Counted from the first letter of the stretch, positions 1 through 7,163 are shown. The stretch: 7,316 nucleotides of DNA from an uncultured Prevotella sp. (GCA_900553155.1 USCM01000090.1:1-7316); one strand, 5' to 3'. Notes: generated by a model from the sequence alone, not told the origin. Translations and numbers: made by a program.

Positions 1-663
1 AGGGATAGACATCAAAGAGGTTGGCGTTCCGTCTTTCTTATGGCCGTAGTTAAGTTCGCTAAGATATGTAGCAAGGCCTCCTGCAGCATGTCCGGCAATA
101 TTAACCTCAAATCCCCAATGGGTTGGATTTTCCCCCGGAGTGTCTATAGCGCCAAAGTGAGCCTTGCCACAGTGTATAGTGTGATAGCCATTCTGTCTTA
201 ACAGGTCGACGAAAGAGGTTGCCACATAAGTGTTGGGAGTGCCCTCAACCTGCGATACACCGTTAATGTTCCAGTCGGGACAATTAACCACATCGCTTGG
301 AAAGTCAACCGACTTGTCGCGTTCCAAGGTCCAGTTGGTAACTCTGTGTCGTGCATTGTTGGCACCCGTAATCAAGCTGCAACGTGACGGCGAACTAACG
401 CTTGCCGCATAAGCTTGTGTAAACATCATACCTCTCTTGGCGAGTCGCTCCATATTTGGCGTTTCGTACACCTCGTTGTAGTGGGTCTTTTGAGTCCAGA
501 AAGGCAGCGAAGTGTCCTGCCAACCCATATCATCCACAAGGAAGAAGATGATGTTAGGCCGTTTGTTTTGTTGTGCAGTGTTTTGTTGTGCACTGCCGTT
601 AGCGGCATCAACGTTCGATGCCACTGCCATCATAGTGGCAAGACTTAAAATTGATTTGTTCAT
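1..663 (-). CDS. Secreted S1-family sulfatase, serine type (N-terminal part, cut by window edge)
   Basis: This is the first 221 codons of an arylsulfatase-like hydrolase; the C-terminal part lies outside the window. It should remove sulfate esters, probably from sulfated glycans, in the periplasm or at the cell surface. Residues 1-21 look like a short signal peptide (MNKSILSLATMMAVASN, then VDAA). A Q/N-rich linker follows, then the core beginning RPNIIFFLVDDMGW, where D44 and D45 are the expected metal-binding pair. The sulfatase signature is SSPSRCSLITG: S90 sits where formylglycine forms, so this is the serine type, which in this phylum depends on the anaerobic radical-SAM maturase anSME. 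GKAHFG (K167, H169) matches the conserved GKWHLG block. The ATG at 661-663 gives a signal peptide directly before the core. It lies 40 bp after the ABC exporter gene with no visible promoter between. Substrate cannot be told from this part. Confidence 0.92.
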   Translation of the reverse strand, partial: MNKSILSLATMMAVASNVDAANGSAQQNTAQQNKRPNIIFFLVDDMGWQDTSLPFWTQKTHYNEVYETPNMERLAKRGMMFTQAYAASVSSPSRCSLITGANNARHRVTNWTLERDKSVDFPSDVVNCPDWNINGVSQVEGTPNTYVATSFVDLLRQNGYHTIHCGKAHFGAIDTPGENPTHWGFEVNIAGHAAGGLATYLSELNYGHKKDGTPTSLMSIP

Positions 664-703
664 AGGTATATAGGCTTGTTTGTTTATTTTGTTTTTTCTG
701 AGG

Positions 704-2368
704 TTACAGATGCAGCTGCTCGTTGCAATATTGCAGAACCGCAGGGCGGTGGGTTATGAATATCACGGTGCGACTGTTGTTGTCGAGAATATTGCGTAGC
801 AGTCTACATTCGGTGTCGCCGTCAAGCGCCGATGTAGCCTCGTCGAACACCATAATCTGCTTATCGCGCAGCAATGCCCTTGCAATGGCAATGCGTTGAG
901 CCTGTCCTTCCGACAATCCGCCTCCTTGTTCGCCGCATTTTGTAGAGAGTCCGTCGGGTAGTGCGAATACAAAGTCGGCACAACTCATTTGCAGAGCGTC
1001 CTTCATCTCCTCGTCAGTAGCCGAAGGTTTGCCCAGACGGAGGTTGTCGCGTATCGTTCCGCTCATAAGCGTGTTGCCTTGAGGCACATATACGAAGTTG
1101 CAGCGCAGTCGTGGCGACAGCGTATGTTCAATCTCGTTATTATATAATTTGATACATCCCTTGTTGGGTTTCATCAGAGCCAATAGCATACGCACAAGCG
1201 TAGTCTTTCCTGCACCAGTCTCGCCGAGTATTGCGGTGCACGAGCCAGGGCGGAAATCGAACGACAGGTTGGATATAACATCCCTTGTTCCGTCCTCGTA
1301 TCTGTATGTAACGTTTTCGAGACGAATACCGCATGGAGCGCCAACGGCTATCGGTTCGCCTTGTTCCTCGAGAGGTTCGGCAGCCAATTCCATAAGACGT
1401 TCGGCAGCGGTGAACACGCTAACGAAAGCCGGAGCGAGCTTTGTAAGATTGCGAGCCGGACTCTGTATCTTGTTTACCAGTTGCAGGAAAGCCGTCATAC
1501 CGCCGAATGTAAGCGTGCCAGCCGACATACGTAATGCCGCCCAAAGAAAAGCAATGAGATATCCCAGAGCAAATCCGAAGTTGATGATAAAGTTGGAGAA
1601 GATAGAGAACGATGTGCGTTTAACCACATTCTCCCTCAGTTTAGCCTGCGTGTCTTCAAGTCGTTGCACCATATCCTTGCAAGCTTCGAGCGTCTTTATA
1701 ACCATACGGTGCTGTATTGTCTCCTGCATCACAGCCTGAACCCTACTGTCCGAGTTGCGCACGTCGCGTGTAAGGCGTCGCATCTGTCGCATATATATCT
1801 TGCTTACGGCAAGAAACAATGGAATGATAGCTACAAGTATAACAGCCAATGTCTTGTCCATTGCGAACAGACAGAAGAAGGCGCCGATGAACATCATCAG
1901 CACCGAGAGTGTGTTGGGGATAGTCTCGGTTAGGAAGGTAACAACGTTAGACACATCAATCTCGAGTCGGTTAAGAATATCTCCCGAGTGATGATGTGCT
2001 TTGCTGTGCCATTCCGACTGCATTATATGATCGAGCATCTGCTGCTGCATACGGTTCTGCGCGCGTATGCCGAGAATATTGCGTACCCAAACTCCTGCAA
2101 TGTTAATAGCAAAATTGCCCAGGATTAGAGCAGCCATAATGCCCACAGCCCAGTAGATAGAGCCGGTGTCGGCACCCGAAGCCACATCGATGGCGTGCTT
2201 CACCGCCCACACCTGCGCCAAGCTCAGCACTACATCAGCCACGCCAATGAGAGCGTTGAGTACAGCTTGCAGTCGGTTTCCGCGCCAGGCATTCCACAGC
2301 CACGCAAGAATAGTGCGTGTAGGATATTTGGTCTTGGGTATTTTAAGGAGCGTGTTTAGCTTTATCAT
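704..2368 (-). CDS. ABC exporter half-transporter, fused permease and ATPase
   Basis: A 554-residue inner-membrane type I (MsbA/LmrA-like) ABC exporter that should work as a homodimer or pair with another half-transporter. The membrane domain occupies roughly residues 30-310, with hydrophobic stretches near 36-56, 72-95, 152-170, 173-192 and 258-280 and a weaker sixth near 287-297. The ATPase spans about 347-554 and is complete: probable A-loop tyrosine Y357, Walker A GETGAGKTT (382-390, K388), Q-loop Q430, signature LSEGQ (485-489), Walker B IMVFDE with D509 and catalytic E510, D-loop SALD, and switch H540. All catalytic residues are intact, so it should be active. The export substrate cannot be inferred: there is no peptidase domain and no accessory membrane-fusion gene nearby. 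It lies 55 bp downstream of nadK on the same strand and 40 bp upstream of the sulfatase gene. Confidence 0.95.
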   Translation of the reverse strand: MIKLNTLLKIPKTKYPTRTILAWLWNAWRGNRLQAVLNALIGVADVVLSLAQVWAVKHAIDVASGADTGSIYWAVGIMAALILGNFAINIAGVWVRNILGIRAQNRMQQQMLDHIMQSEWHSKAHHHSGDILNRLEIDVSNVVTFLTETIPNTLSVLMMFIGAFFCLFAMDKTLAVILVAIIPLFLAVSKIYMRQMRRLTRDVRNSDSRVQAVMQETIQHRMVIKTLEACKDMVQRLEDTQAKLRENVVKRTSFSIFSNFIINFGFALGYLIAFLWAALRMSAGTLTFGGMTAFLQLVNKIQSPARNLTKLAPAFVSVFTAAERLMELAAEPLEEQGEPIAVGAPCGIRLENVTYRYEDGTRDVISNLSFDFRPGSCTAILGETGAGKTTLVRMLLALMKPNKGCIKLYNNEIEHTLSPRLRCNFVYVPQGNTLMSGTIRDNLRLGKPSATDEEMKDALQMSCADFVFALPDGLSTKCGEQGGGLSEGQAQRIAIARALLRDKQIMVFDEATSALDGDTECRLLRNILDNNSRTVIFITHRPAVLQYCNEQLHL

Positions 2369-2423
2369 AATAAGGGTTAGTTTTTAGTTTAATGGCATAA
2401 CAGTACGGAGCAAGGTTGTTGAC

Positions 2424-3308
2424 TTATCTCTTGTCAGCTCCCCACATCATCTTGTCTCTAAGCGACGAGAAGTAGCGTCTGCCGTTAGGCTTTACTATTC
2501 GGGTTACGAAAGGAGCCTTGCTGATAGTAACCGTCGACCCCTCGTGCATGGTGTAACTTCTGCCGTCCACCGCCACGAGATAGTTGTGCGAGCGCGATTC
2601 CACCTCCAGAGTCACCGTCGAAGAGTCGCTTATCACGATAGGTCTGATGTTAAGGCTATGCGGAGCCACCGGAGTAAGGCACAGGGTGCGGGTTTGCGGC
2701 ACGATGATAGGGCCTCCGTTAGACAGCGAATAGGCAGTAGAGCCAGTAGGTGTAGTAACAATCAGTCCGTCTGCTTGATAGTTTACGAGGAAGCTTCCGT
2801 CAATACTTGTGTGTATGCCAATCATCGAGGCGATGTCGCGCTTTAGCACGGCGATGTCGTTCAAGGCATAGTGGCATCCGTCGAAGTCGCCCCCGCTGGT
2901 AGATATCTGTATGGCTGTGTGCTCCTCTATGTTGTAGTTGCCTTCGAGCACAGCTTGCAGAGCCGACTCAACCTCTCCCGGCAGCACATCGGCAAGGAAT
3001 CCGAGACGTCCCATATTGATGCCGATAAGCGGAATCGACTTGATGCCAACTCTCACAGCCGCCTTAAGGAAGGTGCCGTCGCCGCCCATAGATATCACGT
3101 AGTCGGCATTGAAGTCGTCGCCATCGAACGTGCCTACATTGCCGAGTTCTTGGTTTTGTTCGGCAGTGAGGAAGTCGTAGAAAGTGCGGTCGAATATGAT
3201 GCTTGCCCCCTTGCTACGCAGGAAGTCGAGCACACGCATCAGCGATTGCGACTTGCGTGGCTGGAACGAATTGCCGAATATGGCGAATGTAAGATGCTTA
3301 TTTGTCAT
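2424..3308 (-). CDS. nadK: NAD kinase
   Basis: A 294-residue cytoplasmic ATP-NAD kinase that phosphorylates NAD to NADP. The hallmarks are all present: GGDGTFL at 75-81 (D77 is the catalytic aspartate of the family), an INMGRLGFLAD segment at 97-107, ALND at 148-151 carrying the NAD-contacting Asn-acidic pair, DGLIVTTPTGSTAYSLSNGG at 180-199, and the C-terminal beta-sandwich region with VDGR at 248-251. The length is normal for the bacterial enzyme. The ATG at 3306-3308 starts the predicted first beta strand (LTFAIFGN) directly, so no extension is missing. A Bacteroidetes-type -7 element lies about 33 bp upstream on the same strand. It is probably the first gene of a leftward unit that continues into the ABC exporter. 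Confidence 0.97.
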   Translation of the reverse strand: MTNKHLTFAIFGNSFQPRKSQSLMRVLDFLRSKGASIIFDRTFYDFLTAEQNQELGNVGTFDGDDFNADYVISMGGDGTFLKAAVRVGIKSIPLIGINMGRLGFLADVLPGEVESALQAVLEGNYNIEEHTAIQISTSGGDFDGCHYALNDIAVLKRDIASMIGIHTSIDGSFLVNYQADGLIVTTPTGSTAYSLSNGGPIIVPQTRTLCLTPVAPHSLNIRPIVISDSSTVTLEVESRSHNYLVAVDGRSYTMHEGSTVTISKAPFVTRIVKPNGRRYFSSLRDKMMWGADKR

Positions 3309-3340
3309 TACAGATATGTCTATTGTTTATTATCTAATTA

Positions 3341-3348
3341 CAAAAGTA
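3341..3348 (-). promoter_or_regulatory. Putative Bacteroidetes -7 promoter element for nadK
   Basis: Read on the minus strand the bases are TACTTTTG, an exact match to the Bacteroidetes primary sigma -7 consensus TAnnTTTG. Transcription would start a few bases downstream, leaving a leader of roughly 25-30 nt before the nadK ATG. A T-rich run lies upstream on the same strand, but no clean TTTG -33 box is seen at the usual 19-21 bp spacing. It is supported by consensus and position only. Confidence 0.55.
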
Positions 3349-3380
3349 CTTAATTTATAGCATATTTGAAAAAAAATGAG

Positions 3381-3388
3381 TAAGTTTG
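3381..3388 (+). promoter_or_regulatory. Putative Bacteroidetes -7 promoter element for the DJ-1/ispD/recG run
   Basis: TAAGTTTG matches the TAnnTTTG -7 consensus and ends 30 bp before the ATG at 3419. The predicted leader is therefore about 25 nt, which favours the upstream DJ-1 start over the internal ATG at 3539. The -33 region is weak: only an A/T-rich stretch (3351-3358) is found near the right place. Together with the minus-strand element at 3341-3348 it makes a compact divergent promoter region between nadK and the DJ-1 gene. Confidence 0.55.
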
Positions 3389-3418
3389 CAATAGTTAAAA
3401 CATTAAATAAGCAAACTT

Positions 3419-4087
3419 ATGGCACGATTCTATTCTTTGAAGAAGAAAGACGAGGACAACGACAAGATAGCCGATCCGTTCAACGTCCTGCGTCCCAAGA
3501 TTAAAGAAAAGGAGAAACCGACAATAAAAATACACGATATGGCAAAGGTATACGAATTTCTTGCCAACGGCTTCGAGGACATCGAGGCGTTGGGTCCGGT
3601 AGACGTATTGCGTCGCGGCGGACTGGATGTTAAGACTGTAAGTATCAGTGGCGACTTGATGGTTGCATCGGCTCATGGCGTTCAGGTTAAGGCAGATATG
3701 CTGTTTGAGGACGTCAACTTCGACGATGCCGACCTTCTGCTCATCCCAGGCGGTATGCCAGGCGCCAAGAATATCGACGAGCACGAGGGTGTGCACCGTG
3801 CATTGGTGGCGCATGCAGGCAAGGGCAAGTTGGTTGGTGCTATTTGTGCCGGACCGATGGTGTTGGGTCATCTCGGCTTGTTGCGTGGCAAGAAAGCCAC
3901 ATGCTATCCCGGCTTTGAGGGCGAACTCGATGGCGCCGAATACACCGCTGCCCCCTTCACCATTGACGGCAATGTCATTACAGGCAAGGGACCAGGTGCC
4001 ACACTTGCCTATGCCTACGCATTGCTCGGCCAGTTTAAGGGCGAACGAGTGGTGGAGGAGATGAAGAAGGGAATGATGTATTATTAA
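3419..4087 (+). CDS. DJ-1/PfpI (ThiJ/YajL-like) family protein with N-terminal extension
   Basis: A 222-residue protein whose residues 41-222 form a complete DJ-1/PfpI domain. It begins MAKVYEFLANGFEDIEAL, which aligns with the human DJ-1 start: E56 corresponds to DJ-1 E18. The nucleophile elbow AICAGP places the reactive cysteine at C143, matching DJ-1 C106. GKGPGATLAYA near 189-199 is the conserved C-terminal block. Family members are cytoplasmic stress or glyoxal-handling proteins (proposed deglycase, glyoxalase or chaperone activities), and the exact reaction here cannot be read from sequence. Residues 1-40 are an unusual lysine/aspartate/glutamate-rich leader with no hydrophobic stretch. 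An in-frame ATG at 3539 would give the family-typical 182-residue protein. I keep the upstream ATG because a -7 element lies just before it. The stop codon is immediately followed by the ATG at 4088, so it is probably transcribed with ispD. Confidence 0.93.
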   Translation: MARFYSLKKKDEDNDKIADPFNVLRPKIKEKEKPTIKIHDMAKVYEFLANGFEDIEALGPVDVLRRGGLDVKTVSISGDLMVASAHGVQVKADMLFEDVNFDDADLLLIPGGMPGAKNIDEHEGVHRALVAHAGKGKLVGAICAGPMVLGHLGLLRGKKATCYPGFEGELDGAEYTAAPFTIDGNVITGKGPGATLAYAYALLGQFKGERVVEEMKKGMMYY

Positions 4088-4811
4088 ATGTGTAATGCAG
4101 ACGTAAGGCATTGGACATCAATTATTAACAACAAAATCCTTTGTGAGGTGGACTATATCATAATCGTTGCAGGTGGCAAGGGTCTGCGTATGGGCGGCGA
4201 CCTTCCCAAGCAGTTCTTGCCTATTGCCGGCAAACCGGTGCTTATGCACACCATAGAACGTTTCTATAAGTACAACAACGAGCTTGGCATCATCCTTGTT
4301 CTGCCACGAGAGCAGCAAGATTATTGGCGCCAACTCTGTGCCAAGCACCATTTCGAAATCAATCATAAGGTAGTAGACGGAGGAGCCACACGTTTCCATT
4401 CGTCGCAGAATGGTGTTGCCGCCTTGCCGGACGATGTACAGGGCGTGGTTGGCATACACGCGCCCGTTTGTATCCGAAGAGACAATAGCCCGTTGCTTTG
4501 AGGCTGCCCGCAAGCACGGAGCTGCCCTCCCCGTATTGCCCGTTGTCGATACCCTTCGACGTGTAACCGATGACGGAGGCTACAATGTACAGCGCAACGA
4601 CTACCGCACGGTGCAGACTCCGCAAGCATTTGATATACAGTTGCTTAAGCAGGCTTTCCGTCAGCCTTACAGCGATGCCTTTACCGACGACGCTTCTGTA
4701 GTGGAGGCAATGGGACATAAGGTAACTATGGTGGACGGCAATCGTGAGAACATCAAGCTTACAACGCCATTCGACTTGCTTCTTGCTGATTGTATCAGCA
4801 AGAAGAGTTAG
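4088..4811 (+). pseudogene. ispD: 2-C-methyl-D-erythritol 4-phosphate cytidylyltransferase, frameshifted
   Basis: IspD joins CTP and methylerythritol phosphate to make CDP-methylerythritol, the third step of the MEP isoprenoid pathway. The N-terminal half (to about 4459) carries [17 protein letters not shown], the CTP-binding loop with the catalytic Arg and Lys 7 residues apart, and [13 protein letters not shown]. The C-terminal half, in the next frame (from about 4461), carries [25 protein letters not shown] and NIKLTTPFDLLLA with the conserved Lys. The two halves meet at GIH|RPFV where the family has GIHDAVRPFV. The join fits an 8-base deletion at 4459-4461 that removes Asp-Ala-Val and shifts the frame; the first frame then ends at 4501. 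Restoring 8 bases gives 223 residues from a GTG at 4148, normal for the family. The ATG at 4088 would add 20 residues of unlikely content, so the GTG is my preferred start. Either a real lesion or a sequence error. Confidence 0.9.
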
Positions 4812-4910
4812 AAATTACGAATTAGGAATTAGGAATTGTCGGCTGCGCCGATTAGGAATTATTCAATTACGAATTCGCAACTCAACATTCAAAATTCAAA
4901 ACTCCCAAAC
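4812..4910 (+). repeat. AT-rich intergenic repeat with central GC hairpin between ispD and recG
   Basis: This 99-bp spacer is built from short repeated words. AATTACGAATT occurs twice as a direct repeat (4813-4823 and 4865-4875). ATTAGGAATT occurs at 4821-4830 and 4851-4860, with an extra AGGAATT unit at 4831-4837. Between them sits a small GC hairpin: TCGGC (4839-4843), loop TGC, GCCGA (4847-4851). ATTCAAA is then repeated at 4887-4899. The style resembles short AT-rich intergenic repeats common in Bacteroidetes genomes (general knowledge, not checked here). No coding function is evident, although the recG frame stays open through it from 4833. The hairpin has no T-run and is unlikely to be a terminator. 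Confidence 0.6.
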
Positions 4911-7007
4911 TTGGACATTCTCTCTCAAGACATAATGTATCTGCCCGGCGTTGGACCGCAGCGCAAGGAGATATTCAACCGCGAGCTTAACGTGCGAACA
5001 TGGGGCGATTTGCTCGAGTACTATCCATATAAATATGTGGATAGAAGCCGTATATATGCCATACACGAGCTTACGAGCGACATGCCCTTTGTGCAGATAC
5101 GCGGCAAGATATTGTCGTTTGAGGAGTTTGAGATGTCGGCACGCAAGAAGCGTGTCGTTGCCCACTTTACCGACGGACGCGGTGTTGTAGACCTTGTGTG
5201 GTTCTCCGGGGCGCAGTATGTGTACAAAACGTATAAGGTGAACGAGGACTACATAGTCTTTGGACGTCCCACGGTGTATGGCGGACGCTTCCAGTTCTCG
5301 CATCCAGAGATAGACCGTGCTTCCGAACTTAAGCTCTCCGAGATGGGCATGCAGCCATACTATACCACCACCGAGCTGATGAAGAAGCGCGGACTGACAT
5401 CGCGCTCGCTCGAAAAGGTGGTTAAGGCAATGCTTCAGAAGATAACCACACCACTTGCCGAGACCCTTCCCGATTTTATAACACGTCGCCTGCATCTTAT
5501 GTCGCGCGACGCCGCCATGCGTTGTGTGCACTATCCCAAGAACGCTGTAGAGATGAAACAGGCACGCGAGCGCCTAAAGTTTGAGGAGCTGTTCTACGTC
5601 CAGCTCAACATCCTGCGCTATGCCAGCGACCACCGCCGCAAGTATCGTGGCTACATATTCAATAGGGTAGGCGCCGACTTCAACCGCTTTTATACAGACA
5701 ATCTAAAGTTCGAGCTTACCGGAGCGCAGAAGCGTGTGATGCACGAGATACGCAACGACATGTGCTCGGGCCGACAGATGAACCGCCTGCTGCAAGGCGA
5801 TGTAGGCTCGGGCAAGACTCTCGTGGCACTTATGACAATGCTCATAGCCCTTGGCAACGGTTTCCAAGCTTGCATAATGGCCCCCACGGAGATACTTGCC
5901 GAGCAGCATCTCGACACCATACAAGAGTTTCTTAAGGGCATGGACATACGTGTAGAGCTGCTAACGGGTGTGGTGAAGGGCAAGCGCCGCCGCGAGGTAC
6001 TCGAAGGATTGCTCTCCGGCGACGTCAAGATACTTGTCGGCACACACGCCATACTTGAGGATGCTGTTCAGTTTCAGCGTCTTGGCATAGCCGTTATCGA
6101 CGAGCAGCACCGCTTTGGTGTTGCCCAGCGCGCACGTCTATGGGCTAAGAGCGAGAACCCTCCACACATCCTTGTTATGACCGCAACCCCCATACCGCGC
6201 ACCCTTGCCATGACCATATACGGCGACCTCGACGTCAGTGTGATAGACGAGTTGCCGCCCGGACGCAAGCCCGTGCAGACCATACACCGCTACGACAACC
6301 AGATGACGACGCTCTACAACGGCATACGCCAGCAGATACATCTTGGCCGCCAGGTGTACGTGGTCTACCCCCTCATAACCGAGAGCGAGAAGAGCGACCT
6401 CAAGAATCTTGAGGAGGGATATGCCGCCCTGTGCGACATCTTCCCCGAATTTCGTATCAGTAGGGTACACGGCAAGATGAAGCCAGCCGAGAAGGATGCC
6501 GAGATGCAGAAGTTTGTAAGCGGCGAGACACAGATACTCGTGGCTACAACCGTTATCGAGGTAGGCGTCAACGTGCCCAACGCATCGGTTATGGTGATAC
6601 TCGATGCCCAGCGCTTCGGTCTGTCGCAGCTCCACCAGTTGCGAGGACGCGTAGGCCGTGGAGCCGACCAAAGCTACTGCATACTTGTAACCACCTACAA
6701 GCTGTCTGACATAACACGCAAGCGCATCGACATAATGTGCGACACCAACGACGGATTCCGCATAGCCGAAGCCGACCTCAAGCTGCGAGGTCCCGGCGAC
6801 CTTGAGGGCACCCAGCAGAGCGGCATAGCCTTCGACCTGAAGATAGCCGACATTGCACGCGACGGACAGCTTGTCGCGCTTGCTCGAGAGGAGGCTCAAA
6901 AGATAATAGAAGCTGACCCTACATGCACCTCCGACGAGTATGCCATGCTGTGGAGACGCCTGCGAGAGTTGCGTGATACCAACATAAATTGGGCTGCAAT
7001 ATCCTAA
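4911..7007 (+). CDS. recG: ATP-dependent DNA helicase RecG
   Basis: A superfamily 2 helicase that remodels stalled replication forks and Holliday junctions in the cytoplasm. From the TTG at 4911 it has 698 residues, normal for the family. The N-terminal wedge/OB-fold domain includes YLPGVGPQR and LLEYYPYKYVDRSR, both typical of RecG. The helicase core is complete: LLQGDVGSGKT (K302), APTEILAEQH, VGTHAIL, DEQHRFG (D397-H400), VMTATPIPRTLA, ATTVIEVGVNVPNA and QLHQLRGRVGRG, followed by the RecG C-terminal LRGPGDLEGTQQSG. The start is uncertain. The frame is open from 4833, but everything before 4911 is translated intergenic repeat. The first ATG is at 4935 (MYLPGVGPQ), whereas TTG at 4911 yields MDILSQDIMYLPGVGP, which resembles Bacteroidetes RecG N-termini as I remember them. 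It lies 99 bp after ispD in the same direction, probably in the same transcript. Confidence 0.97.
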   Translation: MDILSQDIMYLPGVGPQRKEIFNRELNVRTWGDLLEYYPYKYVDRSRIYAIHELTSDMPFVQIRGKILSFEEFEMSARKKRVVAHFTDGRGVVDLVWFSGAQYVYKTYKVNEDYIVFGRPTVYGGRFQFSHPEIDRASELKLSEMGMQPYYTTTELMKKRGLTSRSLEKVVKAMLQKITTPLAETLPDFITRRLHLMSRDAAMRCVHYPKNAVEMKQARERLKFEELFYVQLNILRYASDHRRKYRGYIFNRVGADFNRFYTDNLKFELTGAQKRVMHEIRNDMCSGRQMNRLLQGDVGSGKTLVALMTMLIALGNGFQACIMAPTEILAEQHLDTIQEFLKGMDIRVELLTGVVKGKRRREVLEGLLSGDVKILVGTHAILEDAVQFQRLGIAVIDEQHRFGVAQRARLWAKSENPPHILVMTATPIPRTLAMTIYGDLDVSVIDELPPGRKPVQTIHRYDNQMTTLYNGIRQQIHLGRQVYVVYPLITESEKSDLKNLEEGYAALCDIFPEFRISRVHGKMKPAEKDAEMQKFVSGETQILVATTVIEVGVNVPNASVMVILDAQRFGLSQLHQLRGRVGRGADQSYCILVTTYKLSDITRKRIDIMCDTNDGFRIAEADLKLRGPGDLEGTQQSGIAFDLKIADIARDGQLVALAREEAQKIIEADPTCTSDEYAMLWRRLRELRDTNINWAAIS

Positions 7008-7022
7008 CGTTAAAAACGCTAA

Positions 7023-7037
7023 TTCATTAAGAATGAA
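7023..7037 (+). terminator. Possible weak hairpin after recG
   Basis: TTCATT (7023-7028), loop AAG, AATGAA (7032-7037) is a perfect 6-bp inverted repeat 15 bp after the recG stop. A smaller one, CGTT-AAA-AACG, lies at 7008-7018. The stems are AT-rich and no T-run follows directly, so this is at best a weak terminator. It is listed because it is the only structure found between recG and the next promoter. Confidence 0.25.
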
Positions 7038-7112
7038 CTCGTTTAATTGTTAAATCTATTACAAAAACTGTTAATATGGCATAGCTGATACAATAATGTG
7101 CAATATTTTTAT

Positions 7113-7120
7113 TACCTTTG
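7113..7120 (+). promoter_or_regulatory. Putative Bacteroidetes -7 promoter element for the right-end gene
   Basis: TACCTTTG is an exact match to the TAnnTTTG consensus and lies in AT-rich DNA downstream of recG. Initiation shortly after it, near 7126, would give a leader of about 120 nt before the ATG at 7247. No good TTTG -33 box is seen 19-21 bp upstream. The other rightward genes have no such element after recG, so this probably marks the start of a new transcription unit. Confidence 0.6.
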
Positions 7121-7127
7121 CAGCGCA

Positions 7128-7161
7128 ATTACAAAAATGCTATCCTTGCATTACAAAAATG
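7128..7161 (+). repeat. Direct repeat ATTACAAAAATG x2, 22-bp period
   Basis: ATTACAAAAATG occurs exactly at 7128-7139 and again at 7150-7161, two helical turns apart, just downstream of the -7 element. A third, nearly identical copy (ATTACAAAAACTG) is at 7058-7070, upstream of the promoter. The spacing would suit a regulator-binding site or a leader RNA motif, but AT-rich sequence makes chance repeats plausible. Confidence 0.45.
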
Positions 7162-7163
7162 AT

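Noticed and set aside
1098..1739. Open frame of 213 codons on the plus strand across the ABC exporter
   Set aside because: It is antisense to the Walker A region of a well-supported ABC protein and shows no domain or promoter of its own.
3395..4111. Open frame of 238 codons on the minus strand across the DJ-1 gene
   Set aside because: It is an antisense shadow of a gene with a clear family match, has no recognisable domain, and would cover the whole DJ-1 gene.
4451..4470. Programmed ribosomal frameshift in ispD
   Set aside because: No slippery sequence or downstream structure is evident, and a shift would still leave conserved residues missing.
4410..4811. The ispD C-terminal half as a separate gene starting at the ATG at 4410
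   Set aside because: The first 17 codons of that frame are out-of-frame ispD sequence; family similarity begins only at about 4461, so it is a frameshift fragment rather than a separate gene.
4839..4851. GC hairpin after ispD as an intrinsic terminator
   Set aside because: The 5-bp stem is not followed by a T-run and sits within a repeat element; recG follows closely on the same strand.
6138..6899. Open frame of 253 codons on the minus strand within recG
   Set aside because: It lies fully antisense to conserved helicase motifs; the long open frame follows from the codon usage of recG.
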